Below, piece after piece: positions 32,001-42,058 of a stretch of DNA of 64,000 bases. The translations under genes were made by a program, and so were the position numbers. This stretch comes from Selaginella moellendorffii (taxonomy: Eukaryota > Streptophyta > Lycopodiopsida > Selaginellales > Selaginellaceae): the NCBI RefSeq assembly GCF_000143415.4, contig NW_003314323.1, forward strand, positions 562,499 to 626,498. The letters are read 5' to 3'. The notes under the pieces were generated by a model. The model saw nothing but the letters and a program-made list of their open reading frames with translations, ran no database searches and was not told the origin of the DNA. The first letter of the stretch is position 1. Every line of letters starts with the position of its first letter.

Positions 32001-32800
32001 GGGAACCTAACCTCATAAAATGATCACCAATGGCCTACGCAAGGTTGGAGAGCTATGTTTTCAAGCGATAAGTAGATCTTGTGGGAGAAAGCACATCATT
32101 ACAAAGGCTCTTAAGTGATAGCTTGGCTGTGTATATAAGAATTTAACCTCTACCTCTTGCATATTCTGTCTAAATTCATGAGCCAATTCAAAAGAGAGGC
32201 ACATTCTGTCCGTCTGGGGCACCACATGTATTGCGTGCAACACAAAAAATTCACTGAATATTGAACAAAATAATATTTATCCAACTTATATTATCAAAGG
32301 CATTATAAAATAATAAATATGATGGTCATGCACTTTTTAAGCTTGACGTCATTAGTTGAGGAATAAAAGTTGATGTATGGTTCTTCTCGTGCTCATTTTG
32401 CTTATACTCTTGTCCAGTCCAGATTGCTTCATTCCTCATCTTCGCCACCCTTTGGCCTCGAGTATTTTCCAAAATAAAATGGAGGCCTGTAGTTCATCAA
32501 CATCCAAAGGCGTGGAGTGACCACAATGCAACTTGTGATGAGATGAGTTTGTGAGCTGGTATACTTTTGTGTTATGCCATCTGCTCTTTGGAAACTTTTG
32601 AGAAAGCTTGTTCTCAGCTGATTGATTTTGAGCTCGGTCAAGGCTCTCAGAGGTTTATTGGATCTCTGGTGCAACCACCCTGGAGTTTTTTTTGGGGGTG
32701 AGTAAGTTTTCACGGTTTCAGAGCAATATATTATTGCCAAGAAAAGGCATCAAAAGTTGGAGCTCCGAGTCTCACGCTCCGAGGATCTGAAAGGATCCAA
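32001..32800. other. Unassigned stretch
   Basis: Mixed composition with reverse-strand ORFs of about 100 codons near 32430-32740 that show no family motif. It could be the degraded 3' part of the PADRE-like gene on the reverse strand just downstream. Confidence 0.3.
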
Positions 32801-32802
32801 AC

Positions 32803-33330
32803 CTATGGACCTCCAGCTTTGACAACCAAGTGAAGAATAGATTCCCAGGACCAGGGTGCCTGGATCAAATCAAACTCGAGCTCAGACAAACCATCTTCCA
32901 GAACAATAGATGTTGCGGGTTCTTGTTGCAGCGTACTTATACTTTGTTTCTCAAAAGTAGCTTCTACATCAACTGCTTGCTCAGATTTAGATGCAGAGTC
33001 CATCCAACCCGTTTTGTTTGCCATGGCCTCGCCAGAGCATGGAGCAAGTGAGAGTTGAGTTTCATTCCATTGAGAAGAGAATGGTTTCTTTCTTGAGCTT
33101 GACAGCAGCAACGAGCTGAGCGCCATGCGCCCACAAAACGAAAATCTCTTGCGATGCCTTTGGCCACACGAACATTCCAACGTAATGACCCGGATTTTGC
33201 AGCATCAGCTGCCTCGCCGTCACACTCCAGTAGAGTTTCTCGATTCGTCCTCCTGGGTACTCCTTTACATTATGGTATACGTTAAGAAGCAATTGGTGTA
33301 CACTTCGGACGGGAATCTGATGGCCGGATA
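32803..33330 (-). pseudogene. PADRE (DUF4228)-like gene remnant
   Basis: On the reverse strand a piece reads VKEYPGGRIEKLYWSVTARQLMLQNPGHYV, matching the general pattern of plant PADRE/DUF4228 proteins (hPGG..E.LYW...A...M..NPGHYV). Downstream the protein becomes a Ser-rich, acidic tail in another frame (SKSEQAVDVEATFEKQ). The upstream start and the usual glycine at position 2 are not visible, and frames shift at about 33100. I take it as a remnant. Family call is tentative. Confidence 0.4.
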
Positions 33331-33499
33331 TCTGGCTAGAATAAAAATATATATTGGCAAGGTCACAGGTTCGAGTCCACAGCCAGAGACCCAATCAAAT
33401 TTTTTTGTATGAACGAGGGATTTCTCTTCTCCGCAAAGTCGCTCTCGGCAGCGCTGCTGGAGCTAAATCTTCTATCGTGCCGATCCCCCAGGCGCGACG

Positions 33500-34180
33500 C
33501 CACGAATGATCCACGCCGCCGCGCAGGGTTCAGGCTCTTGGATCGCGCGATATTCCCTTTCGCTGGCAAATGCGAGCAGGGCACTCGGTACACTGTATGC
33601 CCAGTCCGGGCATCTTGAGAATTCCAAGAACAAGGAGTTCCGTGATCGTCTCCTGGAACGCGATGATCACCGCGTATGTGGCGGCATCCCGCATCCGAGA
33701 GTGAGAGTCTATGTTTGATTGCGTCTCAGAGCGCCATGGAACTCGATGATAATGGCGCTCGCGCAGCAGGGGCAAATTGTGGCAGCGAAATAGACCTTGG
33801 GCAAAAACGCCGGCCAAGGATCTCATGTCCTGGACGAATCTACTGCCCAGAATGACAGGATGTTCCATGAGTGAATACCAGAGGGGGACCGCCAAAGAGA
33901 TCTTTGATTTCATGCCGGATCAAGACGTGGTGCATGGACGGCGATGACGACAGCCACCAAGGCTTCGTCGCCCTCATGAAGAACAGCTTCGGCCAAGAAT
34001 CCAGTACCGTGGATCCTCGCATTTGCGAGAATGGGCATTTTGACAAGGCCGTTCACGAGATCCTGCGCAAGACCATTGTCTCACGCAAGTTTCAACTTGA
34101 GCGCTGCCAGGAGCACGTTTGAGAGCATGAAGATGCGCACCTTGGTTTCCTGGACGACCAACGCTCAAAACGCTTGAAGG
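33500..34180 (+). pseudogene. PPR gene debris
   Basis: Short PPR segments in different frames: GTLYAQSGHLENSKNKEF, VSWNAMITAYVA-like coding near 33645-33675, SWTNLL and AKEIFDFMPDQDVV near 33890-33930. The 'tatgcccagtccgggcat' stem typical of the PPR genes in this window occurs at 33597-33614. No array or frame survives. Confidence 0.6.
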
Positions 34181-34640
34181 TTGAAGGCAGCGCAATCCCG
34201 GCGGATCTCTCCCTGTCCTCCCGTCTTGACGCCAATGCCGCCGAGCTTGTCCATGGCGACGCCGAACGCCTCGAAGAATCGCGGCTGCGATCCAGCAAAG
34301 AGATTGACGAGCGGCCTCGCGGAAGAGTTGGAGGTGGAGAAGAGGGCCTGGTCGGAGCGCAGCCGCCCGCAGTGTGTTCTTGAAGAAGGCGTTGTCGAAG
34401 AGGTCGGGCGTGGAGGGGTCGAGGTGCGTGACCACGGTTGGATCCAGACTCGGGCCCCTCGGGCACGCCTGGCGGAGCTCGGCGGCGTAGGAGGGATTCA
34501 TGGTGGGATCGATGGTTCCATAAATGCGGTCCATGAATTGGTTGCAGTGCGCGAATCCAGCGGTGTGGCCTCCTCCTGGGATGGAATAAATGCATCCATC
34601 GAGCAAAATAAGAGCGTCGAGACAAGCATTCTTTTCTATC
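34165..34640 (-). pseudogene. Class III peroxidase 3'-exon pseudogene
   Basis: The reverse strand encodes GGGHTAGFAHCNQFMDRIYG (the proximal haem-ligand His motif of class III peroxidases), then PTMNPSYAAELRQACPR, then LDPSTPDLFDNAFFKNTLR. After a frameshift near 34375 it continues RLRSDQALFS, ARPLVNLFAGS, FFEAFGVAMDKLGGIGVKTG and GEIRRDCAAF in another frame. Upstream, DALILLDG (the distal haem-pocket region) is joined directly to the HTAGFAHC exon, so the middle of the gene is deleted. Secreted plant peroxidases are normally about 320 aa; only about 150 remain. Confidence 0.8.
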
Positions 34641-35076
34641 TTACACAAGTACTTCTAGCTTTCACGAGTGGGAATTTTCTTTAGATCGCAGCCCTCGACA
34701 CAATGCTGCTGCCACTGCTGCTGCTACTCGAATGCATTGTCTTGATTTCGCTGCCGCGACTGGGCAGCATTGATGTCAACAACATCTTGAGGTCAGTCAA
34801 TGCCGTATACTTCAAGCCTATTTCTCTATTGTTGCTCTGGCGTTATTTTGGTGGTGTTTTGTTTCTTTTGACGATGCTTGACCACCGCTGATGAACACAA
34901 TGTGACCACTCATCAAAGAAAAAAACGTGTTGTAACATTGAAAGTTCTTCAGCTTTAGATAGTGACAGGTGATGCTCCACAAGCAACTTGAAAAGCATTC
35001 GTCTACACACATTTAATATCTGTAGAAGGGTGCTCTAGAATCTTTGAGCTACTTGGGGCCGGACAGTAGCTGAACG
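34641..35076. other. Flank with a short signal-peptide-like ORF
   Basis: A 62-codon forward ORF at 34703-34891 starts with a leucine-rich hydrophobic stretch (MLLPLLLLLECIVLISLP) like a signal peptide, but nothing follows it. It is most likely a leftover first exon of a secreted protein. Otherwise nothing seen. Confidence 0.3.
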
Positions 35077-36160
35077 ATGATCTTCTTGCTAATCTTGCTG
35101 CAGCTGCTACAACCAGCATATTGTCTCTTGGATGGTGATAACCAGGCTCTTCTCGACTTCAAGCAAGCCTTGAACAACTCAAGTGTCTTGCGTGACTGGA
35201 ACGCGAGCATTAACATGTGTAGTTGGCCAGGTATCGTTTGTAATTCAGCTCACACACACGTTGCTTCCATCCAGCTTGCTGCCATCTTGAGCTCAGCTGT
35301 TGGGCGTCTGCATCAACTTAAAAGCCTCAATTTATCAACCAACTCTATGGTGGGAAAGATTCCAGACGAGTTGGCAAATTGTTCCCAGCTGGAGCTATTG
35401 GATCTGCAAGGAAATTCTTTCCAAGGCAGAATTCCAGCCTCTCTAGGACGCTTACAAAAGCTCCGCAGCATTTGCTTAACAAAAATGCGCTGCTGGATGG
35501 AGAAATCCCAGAGAGTTTAGGAAACTGTTCAAGCCTCGAGGAGCTGAGTGTCACTAGCCTCTTTACCAGGGGCAGTTTGGTAGGCAAAATTCCTGAGTCA
35601 CTGGGACAACTCTTCAACTTGCGTCACCTCAGCCTTTCTTACAACAATTTTACAGGCTTACTTCCGGCAACCCTTGCGAACTGCTCAAAGCTAGAGGTTC
35701 TAGAAGCATCAAGTGTTGGATCCGTAGGCCTGTTTCCGCAATGGCTAGGAAGACATTCTAGGCTACGCACTTTGGAGCTCTTTGGCAACTCTCTTCGTGG
35801 TGAAATACCTGGGACGCTGCAAAACTGTTCGTGTTTGGAGTATTTTGATGTTTCAAACAACCTTCTCGGTTGCCTCAGTATTTTCTATCCATGCCACTTC
35901 TCACATCTCTGTCAGCTTTTGGAAATAATCTCACGTCAGTTGAGCTGGGGCCTTACATCAACTCAAGCCGAAGTGTAATCTCCTCTTTGGCCCTGGGAAA
36001 CAACGAACTCAGCGGCATGGAAACGTTTGAAGCCATTCTTGGAGGATTTATCGCTTCAAAGCAATCATTACTCTGGCGAGTTTCCTGCTCTGCTCCCTGT
36101 TCTAGTCCAAAACTGTAGCTTGACAACACTTGATCTCTCCAACAACTTCCTCTATTGGAG
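35077..36160 (+). pseudogene. LRR receptor-like ectodomain pseudogene
   Basis: Starts well: a signal peptide (MIFLLILLQLLQPAYC), then the LRR N-terminal cap (DNQALLDFKQALNNSSVLRDW, CSWPGIVC), then plant-type LRRs (LKSLNLSTNSMVGKIPDELANCSQLELLDLQGN). A frameshift near 35465 moves the rest (GEIPESLGNCSSLEEL, NLRHLSLSYNNFTGLLPATL, LRTLELFGNSLRGEIPGTL) to another frame, and a second near 35870 moves SLSAFGNNLTSVELG and LALGNNELSG again. The array stops at TTLDLSNNFL near 36150. No transmembrane or kinase part follows: the sequence runs into the antisense end of the IQD relic. It is the remains of a receptor-like kinase or protein. Confidence 0.75.
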
Positions 36161-37365
36161 CATCCGAGCCGATGCTATCCTGAAGAGACATCCCTGTTCC
36201 CGGCTTGCCTTTTAGTCCCGGACTCTTCTGCGTGATTCCGCTGTTTCTGGTAGAACGTAAGGGTCCGGAGTTTGGAACAACGCCGTCAGCCAAAGGATAT
36301 GAGAGTCTTTTCTTCGCTGCATCTTTGTCTGGAGTTGCAGGCCTTTGCTTGGGAGTACTGCTGGAGCGGGACCGAGCTCTTGTGGATTCTGTCGGTGCCA
36401 TGTAGCTTGGAACCGAAGGATAGCTCGCAAGGCTCTCGTCATCCCTGACTGAACTTGAAATGCTCGAATTGTTGGGATGTTTCACAGCAATAGCTGGCAA
36501 GCTATTGTTTATTGTACTTCGGGGCGTCCTGTCGTCGACCAAACGCGTACTTCTTGGACTGGCCGAGTGAAGCATTCCTCTCGCGGATGGTGTGTGGTTG
36601 CCGTTGCTTTTGTTCGTGAGACTGGGACTATTCAGCTCGTTTTCCTGCTTCCGCCTGCCGCTTGAACTAATCCGCCCGGAATCAACCTCTAGTATTTTAG
36701 TTACCACGTCCTCGGTGCTCTTTAGAGAGAAGCCATCGGGAGCATCTTTCTCCATAGCACGGCCCTCCCACGGCCGAGCAGTCATCCACCGCTCTAACCA
36801 GCTCCATCCCCAGTGTGACTTTTCTGGATCCATCCAGATACATCGCAGAAGCATCTTTTGGTTCCGATCTCCACAGCTGCAATAAGAAGAAAGATGTACT
36901 TCTGAGCCAAATTCCTGGAGGCGTAAGCTTACTTGGTGAGAAAAAGCGTAGGCCAGAGCTCTCTCTCTTCTCATGGCAGCTTCCTGTTTGCTTTGCATCT
37001 TAGCTTGAATTTCCTCGGCAGTCTTCACGCTGTGATCCCAAACTTCCACACTCGTCTCAACCTTTGGAAACCAAAAGACAAACGAAGTCTAGTCAGCTGG
37101 AAAGCTGTGTTAAAATACGTACGTCAGGAAGCGCTTCTTGTTCCTCGAGTCGCTTTTGCCAAACTTGATTCTTCAGAGTTTGAGATTCTTCCGCCATCCT
37201 GACTCTTCTTGCACGTACCCGAGCTTGGACGCGCACAAGAGCTTGCATGCATCGTAACGTCATAGTTGCCTGACGACGGACGGCATGCCCGCGAACCAAA
37301 GCTTGTAGCCTTACCAGACCTCTCAAGGCACGCAGTGCACCATGCAGCTGTATACCATGTGTCTT
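36102..37365 (-). pseudogene. IQ67-domain (IQD) gene, truncated at both ends
   Basis: The reverse strand encodes [33 protein letters not shown] and [19 protein letters not shown]: the calmodulin-binding IQ67 region. Then come VEVWDHSVKTAEEIQAKMQSKQEAA and RRERALAYAFSHQ, then after a splice HWGWSWLERWMTARPWEGRA, the IQD signature. The Ser-rich, basic C-terminal half (RATPDKDAAKKRLSYPL) matches the family. IQD proteins are microtubule/membrane scaffolds. Defects: the first exon with the start of the IQ67 domain is absent upstream of 37365. Near 36825-36836 a 4-bp duplication (ggatggatcc) shifts frame just before DPEKSHWGW. The last codons before TAG 36104-36102 are antisense LRR sequence, so the true C-terminus is lost. 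Confidence 0.75.
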
Positions 37366-38361
37366 GTCGCGTGACCAGACGTGGGACCACGTGTTGAAAT
37401 CAACACGATAGATGAAACATGAAACAGAATTTACTAGGAGACCTTTTCAACTTTATGAAGGTACCACCAATACTGATCTATGGAGTACCTCCACCAAGAA
37501 AATGAGACCGCATTTTATTTAACTTGCAAGGAGCTGCTTGGTGTGTCTGTAAACCTGCAACGCCAACATTGAAAGGCTGCCAGCCAAGATCAACGCTTTC
37601 TGTGATCACACCCAGCGGAATCCATGCTTCCTCTTCAACAGGCCTGCTACAACAGCTGTTAGTGTTTTAGACTGACACGAAGTATTGGGAAGTTAGCATG
37701 TACTCAGGGGAATTGGATGGACTTGGACGTGCCAATAACGGACAAAGCTGATGCGAGACGCTTGCAGACCTTTGCAAACTTTCCATCCTCAGGAAGCGCG
37801 GTGTTCCATATAAGCGACAGGTTATTTCTTTCTTTCTTTGCAGCTCGATGACGAGGTTGCTAAATGCAGGTTTCTCTTTGCCATAGGGCTGTAACTATGT
37901 CTGTCACTCTTGTGGAACAGTGGCATACTATCTTGCTCGATGTTAGAGCAGGACTGAAAGCCCGAAGGAGGCGCCTTTCTTCTGCCAATCATTCTCAGAG
38001 TGCTCAAGAACGTGGCTCAACCAAACTACTAGAAGATGATATTCATTAGGTTCCTGGATCGATAAGTTTTGTGTGGATGCTCAAGTTGTAGTTCGTTAAC
38101 TATGACTGCTCCACTTTTGAAAGTTATGCCTGAAGTGAATCAAGTGTGGCAGGCCGCTTCAGGTGTTGAGGGTACGTAGTTAAACTCCTCTCCAAGATGC
38201 TATCATGAGATGTATCCATCTTACCTAGGACAACGAGCAATTGGAGACACCACACTACCGGCAGCTCCTTTTGGTTTGTGGTTTGCTTTGCTTCAGTGTT
38301 ATTAAAATCTTCAAATCACGCATCTGAAAAATCGTCTATTATTTCTTGAAAGCAGGATTTT
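37366..38361. other. Gene-free stretch with a fragment copy
   Basis: About 37550-37640 encodes CNANIER..AKINAF and matches the start of the unrecognised remnant at 38730-38800, so a piece of that gene is duplicated here. The rest has no recognisable coding or repeat signal. Confidence 0.4.
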
Positions 38362-38673
38362 TTGGTTTGCTTAAGCAAACCTATAGGGGGACTGAATATA
38401 CCTAGAATATACTTGGATATTCTAGGATATTCTACCATCTAACGGTTGTTATTTATTTAGATTAATTTTGTATTTATAATTTATAAACATGTTTATAATT
38501 TATAAACTTTCTTAAACCTTTTCTAGTATATTCTTTTTAATTCTACCATCTAATGGTTAATATGCAATAAAATTAATCTTGTATATATGAATTAGAAACA
38601 TGCTTATAATTATAAACTTTATTTGATCAATTAGATTAATAAGTAATAATAACACTAGTATTAAGCAAACCAA
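38362..38673. mobile_element. Small AT-rich MITE-like element
   Basis: 312 bp bounded by the perfect 13-bp inverted repeat TTGGTTTGCTTAA (38362-38374) and TTAAGCAAACCAA (38661-38673). The left end is itself a perfect 18-bp palindrome (GGTTTGCTTAAGCAAACC). The interior is very AT-rich and holds two diverged copies of an approximately 100-bp block ('attctaccatctaa' to 'ataaacttt'). No coding. The superfamily is unclear because no clean target duplication shows. Confidence 0.6.
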
Positions 38674-38721
38674 GCGTTGCTACATGCAATGCGTAGCAAT
38701 TTATTTTATCATGGAGCTTTT

Positions 38722-39140
38722 TATCTGAGAAGGTCTGGGACTGCAATGCCAACATTGAAAGGCCGGAGAACATCCAGGCCAAGATCAACGCTTACAAGCA
38801 GTGGAATCCAGGCTTTATGTTCTCTGAAGCGACCAATGATTGCTTGGAGCGTGTCAGGAAATGGGAAGAGCTTCTCAGTGATCGACCGGTTCCTCCGACC
38901 CGGCAGGATCAGAGAGGCTGGTGGATGACGCTGCAGTCCCCCAGGTAATGCCAAAGACGATGTAGCAAAGCTGCTCGTCGCTCTCGACGCCATTTTGGCG
39001 CTCTTGGCCACCGCCAAACTTGTTCGCTACCCGGTTCCGCGCACCACCATTAGGATACACTTCGATGGCTTGACGCTCTCGCAGATAACGCGATTTGTTC
39101 GTGGCAACCGCGGCTGTGGACAGTCTGCCAGTGCACGATA
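38722..39140 (+). pseudogene. Unrecognised gene remnant
   Basis: The forward strand encodes KVWDCNANIERPENIQAKIN, then WNPGFMFSEATNDCLERVRKWEELL and RQDQRGWWMTLQSP. It continues, after a frame change near 38942, with KDDVAKLLVALDAILALLATAKLV and IRIHFDGLTLSQITRFVRGN to a TAG at about 39139. It reads like a real protein but I cannot name the family. A partial copy lies at 37550-37640. Confidence 0.4.
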
Positions 39141-39426
39141 GATATCGCGCTTGTCCAAGACCTCGGCAAACGAGCATACTCAGGGGGTGGTGCGGGCATA
39201 CGGCATTCCACGGGATCGATTTCCTCGCAATTGGCCAGGAATGATCCCCCACGCAAGCATGAGATCAAATTCGATCTGGGGAGGATTCGCTGGTGAAGAT
39301 CCAATGCCTGGACAGGGCAGCCATAGCTAGAGCCACAGAGCTCGCACAAAACGATCGCTCAAATTGATCTTGGGTTTCTTTCCCGATCGCAGCTCTACCA
39401 GATCGATCCAAGAGCCCGCAAGTGCT

Positions 39427-40959
39427 ATGGATTTCCTCGGGGGAATTCATGAAGCTCCACAGGAATTTGATGCAATGCCAAGAAAACCTTTGGTATCTTG
39501 GAACACCATGCTTACAGTATATGCCCGTTCAGGGTATTTATCTAAAGCAAGAGTTTTGTTTGATTTAATGCCGAATCGCAACACGGTGTCGTGGAATGCA
39601 ATGATATCTGCAACCCTTAGCCACGGAAACTTTCAAGAAGCCAAGGACTTGTTTGATACAATGCCTTATCAAAACGCTGTGTCGTGTAACATCATGATCG
39701 TAGCGTACACCAATGAAGGGCGTCTCGATCTCGCGGAGAAGCTCTTTGATGCGATGCCGAAGAGGAGCTTGTTGTGCTGTAACTCAATGTTAAGAGGTTT
39801 CTTGCACTGCGACATGCACGATCGAGCAATATCTCTATTCGAGACAATGCCGCTGAGAGATCTGGTGACTTGGACGACGATGATCCATGGCTGCTCGCAA
39901 GAAGAGGAGATTCACGCTTTGCTCCACGGCCTCCCAGAGCACGACATCACCTCTGCCAATGCAGCATTGGCCGCTTTCGCCCAAAACGGGCATATGGACT
40001 CCGCAAAAGCTCTGCTCGAAAGCATGGAATCTAGAGACTTGGTATCTCTAAACACCATGCTCACAAACGAGCACCACGTCGAGGCAGCAAAGCTCGCCTT
40101 CGATCGCATGCCCGAGCGAGACGTGATCACTTTCAATGCGATGATCAAACTCCACGCCCAATGTGGAGACACCGAGTCTTCCAAGTCGCTTTTTGATCGC
40201 TGTCCAAGCACAAATCTATCGTCGTGGAACTTACTGCTACAAGCCTACGTCCAAAACGGACATATTGACGCAGGGAAGGGAGTGTTTGAAAGTATGCCCG
40301 AGCGCAGCCCCGCCTCTCACACGCTCATGGTCCAGGCATATGCCCTGGAAAGGCATATACCAGGCGTGGAATATGCGTGGACGAGCTCACCGTCGAGTGA
40401 TGTGGTTCTCACGACTGCCGTGTGCTTAGCATATGCCCAAGCCGGGCATCTGGAGAGATCGATGGCTGTGTTCCAGAGTATGCCACAGCAGCCAACCGCG
40501 GTTGCGTGGACCGCCATGCTCACGAGCCTGGCATATTCTGGGGATCGCGCCCGAGCGCTGTGGCTACTGCACGCCGTGAAGATCCAGGGGATATGCCTGG
40601 ATGCGGTGGTGTTCAAGAGCGTGCTGATTGCGTGTGTTCATATCGGGGTGCTGCGGCTTGCGATTGAGCAGTTTGTGTCGATGAGCTTTGATTTTGGGCT
40701 TGGGCCTGGAAAAGAGCATTACAGGTGCGTGCTCAACATTTTGGCGAGGGTGGGTCAGCTCGAGCTTGCGGAAGATTTGATCGCCAACATGCCGTTTGAG
40801 GATGACACGGTGGATTGGGAGGCATTGCTTGCCGCGTGCGTTGTTCATAACGATCGGCAACGAGGGAAAAGACTTGCTGCGAAGTTTCAAAGAAGAACTA
40901 CTGTTGCTCATGTTTTGCTAGCGAATTTGTGTTCAACACGGTCTTTACAGTCAACGTGA
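39427..40959 (+). CDS. PLS-type PPR protein (array copy A, intact)
   Basis: Single exon, 510 aa, start ATG 39427, stop TGA 40957-40959. S-type repeats run from the start: PLVSWNTMLTVYARSGYLSKARVLFD, NTVSWNAMISATLSHGNF, LVTWTTMIHGCSQ, NAALAAFAQNGHMDSAKALLESM, LSSWNLLLQAYVQNGHIDAGKGVFESMP. The C-terminal part (FVSMSFDFGLGPGKEHYRCVLNILARVGQLELAEDLIANMPFEDDTVDWEALLAACVVHND) resembles an E region; no DYW domain. The likely role is organellar RNA binding, though no clear transit peptide is visible at this start. The 3' two thirds was copied twice downstream with the neighbouring 4CL-like gene; both copies are broken, making this the likely founder. Confidence 0.88.
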   Translation: MDFLGGIHEAPQEFDAMPRKPLVSWNTMLTVYARSGYLSKARVLFDLMPNRNTVSWNAMISATLSHGNFQEAKDLFDTMPYQNAVSCNIMIVAYTNEGRLDLAEKLFDAMPKRSLLCCNSMLRGFLHCDMHDRAISLFETMPLRDLVTWTTMIHGCSQEEEIHALLHGLPEHDITSANAALAAFAQNGHMDSAKALLESMESRDLVSLNTMLTNEHHVEAAKLAFDRMPERDVITFNAMIKLHAQCGDTESSKSLFDRCPSTNLSSWNLLLQAYVQNGHIDAGKGVFESMPERSPASHTLMVQAYALERHIPGVEYAWTSSPSSDVVLTTAVCLAYAQAGHLERSMAVFQSMPQQPTAVAWTAMLTSLAYSGDRARALWLLHAVKIQGICLDAVVFKSVLIACVHIGVLRLAIEQFVSMSFDFGLGPGKEHYRCVLNILARVGQLELAEDLIANMPFEDDTVDWEALLAACVVHNDRQRGKRLAAKFQRRTTVAHVLLANLCSTRSLQST

Positions 40960-42058
40960 TTGTTTGCATACACATTTCTGATATTGCTTCTGGAAATCAT
41001 CGCTCAGATAAAAGGAAATATATTTGTTTCTTTGAAAACAGAATTTCCAGCAAATCGTAGTGAACCTTCTCCAGCTAGTAGCCTCTCTTTCCATCGCAGA
41101 CTTCATAGATCTGGACAGCTTCTCAAGAGCTGCTGGATACTTTGCATGAAGGATCGGAAGGACAACCATCGGAGCGCGACGATGGACTTATCCCCAGTCA
41201 ACCATGGGGAAAACCATTAAAATAGAATGCAGATCTCTACACCGTGCATTGCCACCCAAGATCTTTGGATATTACACTTCCCATTGTAAATATTACTCTT
41301 TTACTACACGTAGTTCAACCGCACAGCCGGGCTAGGGGAGAAGGTATGAGCGACACTTGTTTGTTTGCGCGCCCTAGGAGGGATAAAATGTTGCTTTAGC
41401 ACAGCTCCTCCCTTAACCAGCACTGCGCAGCACCAGAGATGGGAGCTGGCACCCCTCGAGCACGAGGATGTCGTGGTACACACGTGCTAAAATGATAGCT
41501 GAGACCATTGAGAAATGATTTTACTTGCTTGCGCACTGGATTGACGCTGATTGCTGTGTGAGCTATAGCCCAATCGATTTGCAGGTCGTATGGCTCTTCT
41601 GTGCCTAGGCCTTTGCCGACTCAGCTCAAAATCCACGGGTCACAGCCGCAAATGTGTGTGCTTGCACTAGGTATATAAAGCTTGGCTCGCGATTGGATGA
41701 TGGGTAGAGGAAAGGGATTGGCCAGCTCTCTCCTGGATGCCCTGGCAGAAGTGCGTTTCTTCCAACGTCTCTCTCGCTGTATCCGTATGCTGTACTCGTG
41801 TACATCCCCTGTACACTAGGATGGTAAGTTTTTTACTTTCTGATGTTTTTTTAAATTTTTTTTTGTTTGGGTGGGTAATAGCCGTATCCGACGGTGCCGA
41901 TTGGCCAGATCTGGCGGCCCATAAAGTTCGGCAATCGCTCCTTTTGCTAAACGATATAACATATTTTAATTTTAATTTAATTACAAAAAACGTAGCATAC
42001 CAAGCATTGTGGCTGTGCGTACCCCGGGCTCAAAACTGTTCTTTTGAGCATAGAAAGG
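40960..42058. other. Intergenic region before the first 4CL-like gene
   Basis: No credible coding sequence. It contains a likely core promoter (see 41672) and an approximately 100-bp proximal block (about 41960-42058, 'aatttaattacaaaaaacg', 'gggctcaaaactgt') that recurs before all three 4CL-like copies. Confidence 0.5.
41672..41679 (+). promoter_or_regulatory. TATA box
   Basis: TATATAAA in a GC-balanced context, followed by 'gattggatgatggg'. It lies 380 bp before the 4CL-like ATG, so the leader would be long or contain an intron (a gtaagttttt donor occurs at 41824). Present only before copy A; copies B and C keep only the most proximal 100-200 bp. Confidence 0.45.

Noticed and set aside
33345-33395. 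A 'ggttcgagtcc' B-box and surrounding sequence suggesting a tRNA or SINE
   Set aside because: The T-arm stem does not pair well and no A box or acceptor stem is present upstream; at best a tRNA-derived relic.
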